This document shows positions 16,553-25,109 of a stretch of DNA of 64,000 nt, one piece after another; the first letter of the stretch is position 1, and each line of letters begins with the position of its first letter. The notes under the pieces were generated by a model. That model was not told the origin of the DNA. It saw nothing but the letters and a program-made list of their open reading frames with translations, and made no database searches. The position numbers and the translations under genes are program-made. Origin of the DNA: CAZGXI01 sp964529715 (lineage in GTDB: Bacteria > Chloroflexota > Anaerolineae > Aggregatilineales > Ch27); contig CAZGXI010000011.1 of NCBI GenBank assembly GCA_964529715.1, forward strand, positions 57,350-121,349, in the 5' to 3' direction.

Positions 16553-17503
16553 ATGGACCAGACCACCGCGATTATCAACCGCGTGCTGCCGATTCTGCTC
16601 CTGATCGGCCTGGGTTACACCATCCGTCGCCGCCGCTTTCTGCCCGAAAGCACGGTGGACGACCTGCGCAAGATTGCCGTCAATCTGGCGCTGCCGTCGG
16701 TGTTGTTTGTCTCGTTCTTGCAAACCGACCTGCGGCCCGCTTATATCGTGGTCTTCATCGCCGTGTTCCTGCTGTGCGTCGGGCTGTACGCGCTGGGCAT
16801 CGCATTGCAACGACGGCTGCGCGTGCAGCAGGCGTACTTCCCCTTCCTGATGACCGGCTTCGAGTACGGGATGCTGGGCGTTAGCCTATTCGGGAGCGCC
16901 TACGGGCTGGAGAACCTCGGCTACATCGCGGTGGTGGACCTGGGCCACGAGCTGTTCATCTGGTTCGTGTTCCTGGCGCTGCTGCTGATCCGGCGCGACG
17001 GTCTGCGCAGTTCGGGGGAACTGGCGCGGGCGTTCTTCCGCTCGCCGGTGATCCTGGCGATTCTGGCGGGCATCGCCCTGAACCTGTTGGGCGCGCAGGA
17101 GGTGCTGTTCCAGGCCCCGGTGTTGGGCGGGGTGATGGCGGCGCTCCAGTTCTTGAGCCAGCTCACCGTCCCGCTGATCCTGATCATCGTCGGCTACGGC
17201 ATTCACTTCGACCGCGCCGGGGTGCGCGAGGCGACGCTGGTCGTCGGCCTGCGATTGGCGGTGATCCTCCCGCTGGCCCTGGCACTGAACGCCGTCTTGA
17301 TCCGGGGATTGCTGAACCTGGAAGCAGGGTTCGCGGTGGCCCTGTTCACGCTGCTGGCGCTGCCGCCGCCGTTCATCATCCCGCTGTATATGCCGCCGGG
17401 AGACGGGCCGGAGCGGCGGTACGTGAACAACGCGCTGACGCTCTACACGGTAATCTCGATTGCGCTCTTCGCCGTGATCCTGGTCCTCAACCCACAGCTT
17501 TGA
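16553..17503 (+). CDS. AEC-family (auxin efflux carrier-like) transporter
   Basis: 316 residues with about ten hydrophobic segments. The N-terminus (INRVLPILLLIGLGYTIRRR) followed by 'DLRKIAVNLALPSVLFVSFL' matches the membrane transport PF03547 family. The break between the two five-helix halves lies near residue 165. Such carriers move organic acids or auxin-like anions. It is co-directional with the FAH gene and separated from it by 7 bp, so they form an operon. Confidence 0.8.
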   Translation: MDQTTAIINRVLPILLLIGLGYTIRRRRFLPESTVDDLRKIAVNLALPSVLFVSFLQTDLRPAYIVVFIAVFLLCVGLYALGIALQRRLRVQQAYFPFLMTGFEYGMLGVSLFGSAYGLENLGYIAVVDLGHELFIWFVFLALLLIRRDGLRSSGELARAFFRSPVILAILAGIALNLLGAQEVLFQAPVLGGVMAALQFLSQLTVPLILIIVGYGIHFDRAGVREATLVVGLRLAVILPLALALNAVLIRGLLNLEAGFAVALFTLLALPPPFIIPLYMPPGDGPERRYVNNALTLYTVISIALFAVILVLNPQL

Positions 17504-17539
17504 GCATGGCGGCGTCCGTTTTTCAGGGCACACCAGAGT

Positions 17540-17667
17540 GTGTTTAAAAACCTACGCATCAGCCGAGGGACTTGAAAAGCCGGTGCTTCCCCCTCTCCCT
17601 CATGGAGAGGGGGTCAGGGGGTCAGGGCCGTCGGAGCACCCTGTCTATGTGGCAGGTTTTTAAACAC
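17540..17667. mobile_element. 128-bp MITE-like element with 16-bp terminal inverted repeats
   Basis: The ends are GTGTTTAAAAACCTAC (17540-17555) and GCAGGTTTTTAAACAC (17652-17667), inverted copies with one mismatch. The interior carries CCCCCTCTCCCTCATGGAGAGGGGG. No protein is encoded. No target duplication is evident. It lies between convergent genes AEC carrier and FabL. Confidence 0.6.
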
Positions 17668-17724
17668 TTTCTCAGCGTTAAGGAGAGACAAGATAGCCCA
17701 CCCTGAACGCCTCCAGGAGATGTA

Positions 17725-18513
17725 TTAGAACCGCAGCGTGAATCCGCCATCAATGTGGATGACCTGGCCCCGGATCATGGTCGCTTCCGGCGTGCATAGC
17801 CATGCCACCACGCCCGCCACATCGTCAGAAGTCAGCAGGCGGCCCGCCGGCGTGCGTTCCAGGATGCCGCCGATCCACGCCTGGTACTGCTCGCGCCACT
17901 GCGGGAAATGCTGCAAGGCGTCCGTTTCCACCACGCCCGCCGAAATGGCGTTGACGGCGATGCCCATCGGCGCGAGTTCCACCGCCAGGTAGCGCGTGAC
18001 CGCTTCCAGGGCAGCCTTGCTGGCCCCCACTACGACGTATTCCGGCAGCACGCGGTGTGCACCGAAGCTGGAGATGTTCACAATGGCCCCGCCGCCGCGT
18101 GCGGCCATGATCGGCGCGGCGTGCTGCGCGGCGAACAGCGCCGCCCGCGCATTGATGTTCATGGTCCAGTCCCACCCCTTGACGCGCTGTTCCATGACGG
18201 GGCGGTTGTAGCCGCTGGCCGCGTTGTTGATCAGGATGTCTAGCCCGCCCAGCGCGTCGGCAGAGTCCTTTACCAGCCGTTCCAGGTCCTCCGGATCGCC
18301 CACGTCGGCCTTGCACAGGTGCACGCGGCGGCCCAGCGCGCGGACCTCCTCAGCGGCAGCTTCGGCAGGGGCGCGGTTGCGGAAGAAGTTGACAACCACG
18401 TCCGCGCCTTCCCGCGCAAAACGCAGGGCGATGGCCTTGCCGATGCCGCGTCCGCTGCCCGTCACCAGGGCAACCTTGCCGGAGAAACGTTGAAGGATGG
18501 GGTCGGAGGACAT
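17725..18513 (-). CDS. fabL: Enoyl-[acyl-carrier-protein] reductase, FabL type (SDR family)
   Basis: 262 residues from the ATG at 18513, preceded by AAAGGAAG. The Rossmann motif is 'LVTGSGRGIGKAIALRFA'. The sequence matches Bacillus FabL more closely than FabG: 'INNAASGYNRPVMEQ', 'GWDWTMNINARAALFAAQ', 'YVVVGASKAALEAVTRYLA', 'VVETDALQHFP', 'MIRGQVIHIDGGF'. FabL uses NADPH to reduce enoyl-ACP in the last step of fatty-acid elongation. The gene is alone; no other fab gene is in the window. A general SDR role remains possible. Confidence 0.8.
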   Translation of the reverse strand: MSSDPILQRFSGKVALVTGSGRGIGKAIALRFAREGADVVVNFFRNRAPAEAAAEEVRALGRRVHLCKADVGDPEDLERLVKDSADALGGLDILINNAASGYNRPVMEQRVKGWDWTMNINARAALFAAQHAAPIMAARGGGAIVNISSFGAHRVLPEYVVVGASKAALEAVTRYLAVELAPMGIAVNAISAGVVETDALQHFPQWREQYQAWIGGILERTPAGRLLTSDDVAGVVAWLCTPEATMIRGQVIHIDGGFTLRF

Positions 18514-18828
18514 GTGGCAACTTCCTTTCGGAGATTCAAGGCATCCCGGCGTGATTATCCCCCCGCGCGCCGCTTTGCCCAAACCACACTCCGGGGACAG
18601 GCGCGCTTCACAATTTTCAGGGACCGGAAGCGGTCCACCGCCAAGAGTGCAGAGGACGCAAAGATTTTGCAGGCATTCTTTTCCGCCAGACGTTCAACAG
18701 CGGCGTGGGCGAGCAACCTGTGTTAGACTTGAAGGAAGTTGCACTGTTGGAATTTTTGATCCAGCTGACCACGCGCGAAGGCCAGATTGTGCTCGACCCA
18801 TCCAAAGATATATTCCTAAGAGAAAAAT
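18514..18828. other. Gene-free stretch of 315 bp
   Basis: It lies between divergent fabL and the endonuclease IV-like gene, so it should hold promoters for both. The only recognisable sequence is a degraded 'CCACCGCCAAGAGTGCAGAGGACGCAAAG' region near 18646, in short pieces similar to the tandem repeat unit at 60.0-60.3 kb. AT-rich TATTCCTAAGAGAAAAATATG precedes the start at 18829. Confidence 0.5.
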
Positions 18829-19728
18829 ATGTCCGAACTCCCTCTCCCTCTCCGCTTTGGCACGGTCGGCGCGCCGCAGACCACCCCCAAACCCGGCACG
18901 CCCGCCGCTATCGAATATTCCCGCCTGCTGGGCCTGGATCACCTGGAACTGGCCTGGGTGCAGAGTGTCAGCGTGGGCGAGAAGACCTGCGCCGAGATCA
19001 AGGCGGCGGCAGAAAAATACGGCGTCACCCTCAGCGTGCACGCGCCGTACTTCATCAACCTCAACAGCCAGACGGCGGACCTGATGGCGAAGTCGGACGC
19101 GCGGCTGCTCAAGGCGGCGCGCATGGGCTATCTGGCCGGCGCGCGCGACATCGTGTTCCACCCCGGCAGCTATCACGGCCAGCCGCCGGAACAGGTCTAC
19201 GAGCGGGTGAAGAACAAGCTGCTGGAACTGACCGGCATCCTGCGCGCTGAGGGCGTAGAGGTGATCCTGCGCGTGGAGACGATGGGCAAAACCGCCGTCT
19301 TCGGCACGCTGGACGAGACGCTTCAACTGGCCCGCGATGTGCCCGGCGTGCTGCCCTGCATCGACTGGGCACACCTGCACGCCCGCCGGGGCGACGGCAG
19401 CTTTAACGGCTACGACGAGTTCGCGGCGGCGCTGGAACAAGTCCGCGCGGCGCTGGGCGAGGCTGGGCTGAAGTCGCTGCACAGCCACCTGAGCGGCATC
19501 GAATACACCGCCAAAGGCGAGCGTAAACACATTCCCCTGAATCAGGCCGATCTGCGCTACCGCGAACTGCTCCAGGCGTTCGCCGATTTCGGCGTCGAAG
19601 GCAGCATCGGCGTGGAAGCACCGGAGCCGTTCCACGTGGCCGACTGCCTGACGCTCCAGGCCACCTTCCGGCAGATTTTGGACGGCGGCAAGACCGCGCG
19701 CGACCCCCAGATGGACGACCCGGAGTAA
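18829..19728 (+). CDS. Endonuclease IV-like TIM-barrel protein (AP endonuclease family 2)
   Basis: 299 residues. The order of metal-site motifs follows endonuclease IV: 'LSVHAPYFINLNSQ', 'DIVFHPGSYHG', 'ILRVETMGKTAVFG', 'CIDWAHLHARRGDG', 'LHSHLSGIEYT', 'GVEAPEPFH'. It belongs to the short archaeal/thermophile-type group rather than the E. coli Nfo. Most zinc-ligand positions (His, Glu, Asp, His, Glu) appear present, so AP-site cleavage in base-excision repair is plausible. Sugar-isomerase-like relatives share the barrel, so the substrate is not certain. Confidence 0.75.
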   Translation: MSELPLPLRFGTVGAPQTTPKPGTPAAIEYSRLLGLDHLELAWVQSVSVGEKTCAEIKAAAEKYGVTLSVHAPYFINLNSQTADLMAKSDARLLKAARMGYLAGARDIVFHPGSYHGQPPEQVYERVKNKLLELTGILRAEGVEVILRVETMGKTAVFGTLDETLQLARDVPGVLPCIDWAHLHARRGDGSFNGYDEFAAALEQVRAALGEAGLKSLHSHLSGIEYTAKGERKHIPLNQADLRYRELLQAFADFGVEGSIGVEAPEPFHVADCLTLQATFRQILDGGKTARDPQMDDPE

Positions 19729-19917
19729 GCCAGTAAGCCGGGTTGGGGTAGGCGGCGCTTGGCCTTCTGCCCTGCTGCGCGTACAATAACCACGATCCAC
19801 ACGGTAAGCCCCGGCGGGTTGAGCCTGCACAACTACCAGGGCCTGTTCGACGTATATACGGTCGGCGGCACATCACCCAGCCTGCCGCTCCAACGGTTAT
19901 TCCAGGGGGATTGGTTC

Positions 19918-21678
19918 ATGCTGCGCGAAGGCGATACCCTCGGCCCATACCAGATCACCGGGCGCATCGGCCAGGGCGGGATGGCAACCGTCTACAAGGC
20001 CCATCACACCAAGCTCGACCGCGATGTGGCAATCAAGGTGTTGTACCAGGAATTCGGTGCACAGCCGGACTTTCTGGCCCGCTTCGAGCGCGAGGCGCGC
20101 ATCATCGCGCGGCTAGATCACCCCAACATCGTCCCGGTGTACGACTTCAGCGAATACGAGGGCCAGCCCTACCTGGTGATGAAAATCTGCCAGGGCCGCA
20201 CGTTGGAATCGCTGCTGCGCGCCGGGCCGCTGCCCAACGAACAAATCCTCCGGCTGCTCACCCCCATCGCCGACGCCCTCACGTATGCCCACAGCCAGGG
20301 TGTGCTACACCGCGACATCAAGCCATCTAACATCCTCATCGACGAGAACGGCACACCCTTCCTCACCGATTTCGGGCTGGCCCGCCTGGCGCAGGGCGGC
20401 GCCTCGTCGATGAGCCAGAGCACCATCATTGGCACACCGCACTACATCTCGCCCGAACAGGCGCTCGGCCAGAGCGACCTGGACGCCCGCGCCGACGTGT
20501 ATTCGCTCGGCGTGGTGCTGTACCAGATGGTGGTGGGGCGCGTGCCGTATCTGGGCGATACGCCGTTCTCCATCGTGCACGACCACATCTACACGCCGCT
20601 GCCCGCCCCGCGCGAACTGAACCCGAATATCTCGCCGCAGGTCGAAGCGGTGCTCTATAAGGCCCTGGCGAAGGACCGCGAGGCGCGTTATGCCAGCGCC
20701 GCCGCCCTGCTGGACGCCTTCCGCCGCGCCGTCGAGGACAATGGCGCAGCCGAACCGCCGCCGACCCAGGCCTGGCAAACGCCCGCCGCCCCGGCCCGCC
20801 CTGCCGTCCCACCGCCCGCCGAAACGCCTGCCGAGGGTATGGTCGTCTACGGCGCACCCGACCCCGACGCGGCAGCCAAGAAGGTCGAGGCCGAGTTCGA
20901 CTTCAGCCAGCTCGACCGGTTAGGCCGCCAGTTCGGACAGGAGGTGGAGCAGTTCGTCTCCCAAATCAAGGCCCACGTCGAACCCGAATCGGCGCCCGCC
21001 GTCCCACCGCCCGCCGAGGGCAGCGTGGGAGCGAAGTGGGGCGCACAGGTGGGGCGGTTCGTAGCGCAGATGAAGGAACAGGCCGAACGCGAGGGGCGTA
21101 TTGACGCCAGCCTGCCTCCCCACGTCGTGGCCCGCTGGGAAGCGCGGGGCCGCCGCGGTCGGCGCAAAAAGGCCGCCGAGGACGACGCCGCCTTGCCGCT
21201 GGAAGAGCGCATCCGCCGCCGGGTGGAAAAGCGCGCCAAAGACCGCCAGGAGTTGATCACAACCCTGGGCGTGTTCGTCATGTCGTCGGTGCTGCTGTGG
21301 GTGATCTACGGCATCCTGGCCGGCACCTTCCACGGTATCTGTCTGTGGCCCTGGCCGCTGGTCGCCATGTTCGGCATGGGCATTGCCGCGTTCGTCATGC
21401 TGCTGGAATACTACGGCGAGCACGGCGGGGGCGCAGCGCGGGTCGAGGCGGAGGTGCAGCGCGAGATCGAGCGCGTGCGCGCCAGCAGCCCGGAAAGCCT
21501 GATCCTGGAAGCGGAGAAACGCAAAAACGTGGACCCGGACGCCATCGCAGCGCCCACCGACGACGCCGACCTGACCGGGCGGCGCGTCCGCCTGACCGAC
21601 GACGGCGAACTGACCGACAGCTTCATCCGCACTCTGGAAGAGCAGGACCGCGTCCGGCGCAAACGCGACCGGCAGTAA
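19918..21678 (+). CDS. Ser/Thr protein kinase with C-terminal two-helix membrane module
   Basis: 586 residues from the ATG at 19918, with AGGGGGA upstream. The kinase domain (1-275) is complete: glycine loop 'RIGQGGMATVYKA', Lys40 (VAIKVL), 'VLHRDIKPSNIL' with Asp133, DFG Asp151, and 'GTPHYISPEQ'. A Pro/Ala linker follows, then an amphipathic stretch (FDFSQLDRLGRQFGQEVEQF), a basic region, and two membrane helices (TTLGVFVMSSVLLWVIYGIL; LWPWPLVAMFGMGIAAFVML) of the bacterial 2TM type. The acidic C-tail lies in the cytoplasm. This is a PknB-like sensor or regulator, without PASTA repeats. Targets unknown. Confidence 0.9.
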   Translation: MLREGDTLGPYQITGRIGQGGMATVYKAHHTKLDRDVAIKVLYQEFGAQPDFLARFEREARIIARLDHPNIVPVYDFSEYEGQPYLVMKICQGRTLESLLRAGPLPNEQILRLLTPIADALTYAHSQGVLHRDIKPSNILIDENGTPFLTDFGLARLAQGGASSMSQSTIIGTPHYISPEQALGQSDLDARADVYSLGVVLYQMVVGRVPYLGDTPFSIVHDHIYTPLPAPRELNPNISPQVEAVLYKALAKDREARYASAAALLDAFRRAVEDNGAAEPPPTQAWQTPAAPARPAVPPPAETPAEGMVVYGAPDPDAAAKKVEAEFDFSQLDRLGRQFGQEVEQFVSQIKAHVEPESAPAVPPPAEGSVGAKWGAQVGRFVAQMKEQAEREGRIDASLPPHVVARWEARGRRGRRKKAAEDDAALPLEERIRRRVEKRAKDRQELITTLGVFVMSSVLLWVIYGILAGTFHGICLWPWPLVAMFGMGIAAFVMLLEYYGEHGGGAARVEAEVQREIERVRASSPESLILEAEKRKNVDPDAIAAPTDDADLTGRRVRLTDDGELTDSFIRTLEEQDRVRRKRDRQ

Positions 21679-21691
21679 CATCGTTCACCGC

Positions 21692-22207
21692 TCAGCGGTT
21701 GATCGCGCCGGGCACGAGAAAGCGCGCTTCGATCCAGTCGGCCAGCGCGTCGATCTCGTCCAGCCCGAACAGCGGCGCGCCCTCCAGCGGCAAGTCGCTC
21801 ACCAGGGCCAGCAGCGCGCCGGGTTCGCAGATCGGCTCCGCGCTGCGCGCTGCCCGCACGATCTCGATCTTGGGCGCGTCCGACCGACTATAGCCCTCCA
21901 CCAGCACGATGTCCACGTCTGTCACGGTGGCGATCACCTGATCCAGCGAAAGCTCGGTCGGCAGGCGGCGGACGGTCGCCATCTGCACCGGCGAGGCGAC
22001 AATGACCGTGTCGGCCCCGGCCTCGTAGTGCCGCCAGGTATCTTTGCCCGGCTGATCCAGGCGCGTCTCGGCATGGGCGTGATGCTTGACCGTTGCCACA
22101 CGGTAGCCGCGCTCCTTGAGGGCCGGAATCAGCTTTTCAATGAGGGTCGTTTTGCCGCTGCCGGATTTGCCGACGATGCACAGGTACGGCGCGCCGTTTT
22201 TCTTCAT
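21692..22207 (-). CDS. mobB: Molybdopterin-guanine dinucleotide biosynthesis protein MobB
   Basis: 171 residues from the ATG at 22207 (GAGGAGCGG upstream; a GTG at 22225 is possible). The P-loop is 'IVGKSGSGKTTLIEKL', followed by 'VATVKHHAH' and 'LVEGYSRSDAPKIEIVRA', all MobB signatures. MobB is a GTPase that helps attach GMP to molybdenum cofactor. A molybdoenzyme is the next gene upstream, a functional link, though sulfite-oxidase-type enzymes normally use cofactor without the nucleotide. Confidence 0.9.
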   Translation of the reverse strand: MKKNGAPYLCIVGKSGSGKTTLIEKLIPALKERGYRVATVKHHAHAETRLDQPGKDTWRHYEAGADTVIVASPVQMATVRRLPTELSLDQVIATVTDVDIVLVEGYSRSDAPKIEIVRAARSAEPICEPGALLALVSDLPLEGAPLFGLDEIDALADWIEARFLVPGAINR

Positions 22208-22344
22208 CACTCGTCCGCTCCTCACGCTCCAGATGCCTTGCCCAGACGCCAGAAACGCCGCCCTATCGGGCCAGGGGCGACATGCGCCAGGCGCAGTGTA
22301 ATCATGCCACCAATCGGGGAGTGGATTCCAGTGAGAGATGTAAC

Positions 22345-23319
22345 CTAAACCACACGCAGGTGGATCGCGTGGATCGCATCCGTCCCGGCAGGATAGGCGG
22401 CGGAGAACGGCCCGGCGCGGCGCGTCTGCACAAAGCCGCTTTCGTCACTGGCGCGGACGCACACCTCGTAGCCGCCGGGAAGCTGCGGCGTCCAAACGGC
22501 CTGCCAAGCCGTCCAGGCCAGCGATGACGGGCCGGGCCGCAGGTCGGCAGGCACCCAGGCCGCCCCGTCGATGCTGATCTCCACCGCCGTGATGCGCCGC
22601 TCCCCCGCAAAGGCCACGCCCCGGAAGACCACCGGCTCGCCCACACGGACCTCGTCGTGGCTTTTGGGCACGGTGAACAGGGCGTGCGTCTGCACCACCG
22701 CCGCATCAGACCAGTTGCGCGGCGGGCGCTCCCAGTAGCCCAGGAAAGGCCGATCCAGCAGCGCGATCCCGCTCAGCCATTTGGGGCATTTTTGCCCATA
22801 GAGACCGGGGATCAGAACACGCAGCGGCGCGCCAAGCTCGCGGGGCAGCGCCTCGCCGTTCAGCGCGTAGGCCAGCAGCACATCGCGCCCGACCACGCGC
22901 TCCAATGGCACGGCGGTGCTATACCCATCGGCGGCGTCAAAGCGCACGTGCGCCGCCTCCGGGCGGATTCCGGCCCGTGCCAGCAGCGGGGCCAGTTCTA
23001 CGCCGCGCCAGCGCCCGCAGCCGATCAGGTTGCCGCCAACCGGGTTGCCGATGCATTCCAGCGCACGCACATCCTCGACGGCAGGCAGAGCCAGCACCTC
23101 CTCCCAGGTCAGCAGCAGCGGCGTCTCCACCAGCCCGCCGATGCGCAACGTCCAGGCAGCGGGATCGAAGGGCGGCGGCGCGGCGCGGCGATGTTGAAAG
23201 CGGAAAAAATCGCCCGTCGGCGTGATCGGCACGACAGATGCCGGGGACACGCCGACAGCGGCACGCACAAAGGCACGGCGGGATAATCGGCGGGCAAACC
23301 GGGGAAGACGGTTGCTCAT
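22345..23319 (-). CDS. Sulfite-oxidase-family molybdopterin oxidoreductase
   Basis: 324 residues. A Tat-like signal (RRLSRRAFVRAAVGV) suggests export with folded cofactor. The molybdopterin domain includes 'DVRALECIGNPVGGNLIG' with Cys89, the expected molybdenum ligand of this family, 'GVELAPLLARAGI', 'YGQKCPKWLSGI' and 'GYWERPPRNW'. The C-terminal part (RVGEPVVFRGVAFAGERRI to the end) is the Mo-co dimerisation Ig-like domain. The substrate could be sulfite or another oxo-anion. Its start overlaps the end of the SufE-like gene by 4 bp (ATGA), so the two are co-translated. Confidence 0.85.
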   Translation of the reverse strand: MSNRLPRFARRLSRRAFVRAAVGVSPASVVPITPTGDFFRFQHRRAAPPPFDPAAWTLRIGGLVETPLLLTWEEVLALPAVEDVRALECIGNPVGGNLIGCGRWRGVELAPLLARAGIRPEAAHVRFDAADGYSTAVPLERVVGRDVLLAYALNGEALPRELGAPLRVLIPGLYGQKCPKWLSGIALLDRPFLGYWERPPRNWSDAAVVQTHALFTVPKSHDEVRVGEPVVFRGVAFAGERRITAVEISIDGAAWVPADLRPGPSSLAWTAWQAVWTPQLPGGYEVCVRASDESGFVQTRRAGPFSAAYPAGTDAIHAIHLRVV

Positions 23320-23774
23320 GGCTGCTGCCTGTCGAGGTGCTGTTTCGCCAGGCGGCGGACCATCGCCACCATGCCCATCAATCCCTGGCCCTTGCCCATC
23401 GAGATGCTGCGCCCGAAGATGGTGAACACGATGTCATCCTGCACCTGGGCCACCTGCGCTGTCGGCTGGCCAGAAAGCGTCTGGTCCAGAATGGTCGCCA
23501 GCGCCATCGCCGAAAGGCCCTGCGGGTTCTCCACTGCAAAGTAATACTTGAGCGTGCCGTCCGGCAGCGGTTCGGCCCACACGAACGCCTCCGACTCGCA
23601 GAACGGCACGCGATGATCCTCCGGGTAGGGCGGCATGGCGATGCGCGCCGGGACCGGCTGGAACTGGTCCGCCAGTTCGATCAGGTATTGCGACCGCTCC
23701 TCGCGGTCGGTCATGGCGTTGAAATCCGCCAACATCTGCTGCAACGACGCGGGATAGTCCGGCATCACGCCCAT
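23316..23774 (-). CDS. sufE: SufE-family sulfur acceptor protein
   Basis: 152 residues. SufE receives sulfane sulfur from a cysteine desulfurase for Fe-S cluster assembly. The active Cys59 is in 'HRVPFCESEAFVW' (the canonical form is VPGCxSxVW), preceded by the usual 'YLIELADQFQPVP' helix. The C-terminal 'QGLMGMVAMVRRLA' is typical. A second in-frame ATG (23765) is an equally good start. It is the first gene of a two-gene unit with the molybdoenzyme; no SufS or SufBCD is in the window. Confidence 0.85.
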   Translation of the reverse strand: MGVMPDYPASLQQMLADFNAMTDREERSQYLIELADQFQPVPARIAMPPYPEDHRVPFCESEAFVWAEPLPDGTLKYYFAVENPQGLSAMALATILDQTLSGQPTAQVAQVQDDIVFTIFGRSISMGKGQGLMGMVAMVRRLAKQHLDRQQP

Positions 23775-23848
23775 CCTCGACCCTCAAACGCACGATATGC
23801 TGATTCCGACGCAGCCTGCCCGCCCCGGCTTACCCCGCCTGCCGCTTT

Positions 23849-24820
23849 TCAGCCCCACAACGCGGCCAAGAAACGCATCTTTTCTGCCGTCTGGTACGAT
23901 TCGCCACCCTCGTGAGCGTTGTAAGGATAGACTCGAATCTGCTTCGGCCCGGCGTAGTGGTTGTAAGCGGCATAGACGGTCGAGGGCGGGCAGGTATCGT
24001 CCATCAGGCCAACGGAGAACAGCGCCTGGGCCTGCGCCCGCGCGGCGAAGTTCACCCCGTCGAAGTACGACAGCGTGTGGAAGACCGTGTCCACCTGGTC
24101 GCGGTGGGTGTGGCAGAACTGGCTGATCTCGGCATAGGGATGCGTGTCCACCAGCTCGGTCGCGCGGCGGTAATGGCACAGAAACGGCACATCCGGCATG
24201 GCAGCGACGATGGTAGGGTCCAGGCCGGCGGCGGCCAGCGTGATGCCCCCACCCTGGCTGCCGCCCGTCACGGCGATGCGTGTCCCATCGACGGACGGAT
24301 GGCTGCGCGCCGCTTCCACCGCCCGCACGGCGTCGGTGAACACACGGCGGTAGTAGTAGGTCTTGGGATCGAGCACGCCCTGCGTCATGTAGCCGGGCAC
24401 ATGCGGGCTGTCGCCGTCAATGGGCAGGTCGGGCGTATCGCCGCGCCGCCAACGGCTGCCCTGGCCGCGGGTGTCCATGACAAAATGGGCATATCCCATC
24501 GTCGCCCACAGCAGCCAGTCGAACGGGAACCCGCGCCCACCGCCATAGCCGATATATTCCACCACGCACGGCAGCGCCCCGGCGCGCACACGCGGCAGCA
24601 GCAGCCAGCCCTTGACCGGCTGCCCGCCATAGCCCGCGAAGGTCACGTCGAACGTCTCCAGCAGTTTGAGGCCGTAATCCACCGCCGCAAAGCGGGCGTC
24701 CAGAGGATGGCGGCGCGCTTCGACCAGTGTTTGCTGCCAGAAAGCGTCGAAGTCGGGCGGCTCCTGACGCGGCGGCGCGTAGGTTTGCAGTTCTTCCAGG
24801 GGCAGATCGAACAGAGGCAT
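23849..24820 (-). CDS. Acetyl xylan esterase / cephalosporin-C deacetylase (CE7)
   Basis: 323 residues from the ATG at 24820 (MPLFDLPLEELQTYAPPRQE), the standard CE7 beginning. The catalytic triad is visible: Ser188 in 'VTGGSQGGG', Asp274 in 'GLMDDTCPPS', His303 in 'YNAHEGG'. The family signature 'RGQGS' (119-123) is present. CE7 enzymes remove acetyl groups from xylo-oligosaccharides, usually in the cytoplasm, and there is no signal peptide here. It matches the plant-polymer theme of the GH9 enzyme at 43.6 kb. Confidence 0.9.
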   Translation of the reverse strand: MPLFDLPLEELQTYAPPRQEPPDFDAFWQQTLVEARRHPLDARFAAVDYGLKLLETFDVTFAGYGGQPVKGWLLLPRVRAGALPCVVEYIGYGGGRGFPFDWLLWATMGYAHFVMDTRGQGSRWRRGDTPDLPIDGDSPHVPGYMTQGVLDPKTYYYRRVFTDAVRAVEAARSHPSVDGTRIAVTGGSQGGGITLAAAGLDPTIVAAMPDVPFLCHYRRATELVDTHPYAEISQFCHTHRDQVDTVFHTLSYFDGVNFAARAQAQALFSVGLMDDTCPPSTVYAAYNHYAGPKQIRVYPYNAHEGGESYQTAEKMRFLAALWG

Positions 24821-24967
24821 AGTCCAGGTCCTTTTACACATGGCTCAGGCACAGACAAACCGGGTAGTCACACCAGCCCGGCGCGTGGACCATTCTACCG
24901 CGAAGGCGGCCTCGCCGCCTGGGGCAAACGTCCGTAGGGATGCCTTACGCGCCACACCGGGGGGCAT

Positions 24968-25087
24968 CACCAACGGCTGAAGCCGTCGGCGGAAGTGCCC
25001 CAAAGCGCACTAAAAGCCAGATCGACGGCCCGATTAGCCCCTTTAGCGGGCTTCGTCAATCTGGCCGACTGCTTCAGCGGTCGGCGC
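24968..25087. repeat. Composite palindromic element upstream of the CE7 gene
   Basis: Contains ACGGCTGAAGCCGTC, AGCCCCTTTAGCGGGCT and GCCGACTGCTTCAGCGGTCGGC. It is of the same design as 7396-7523 (stem, GA or TT loop, stem) with different stem sequences. It fills most of the gap 24821-25109. Confidence 0.65.
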
Positions 25088-25109
25088 AGAGGCGAGGTGC
25101 GCCTTGCCC

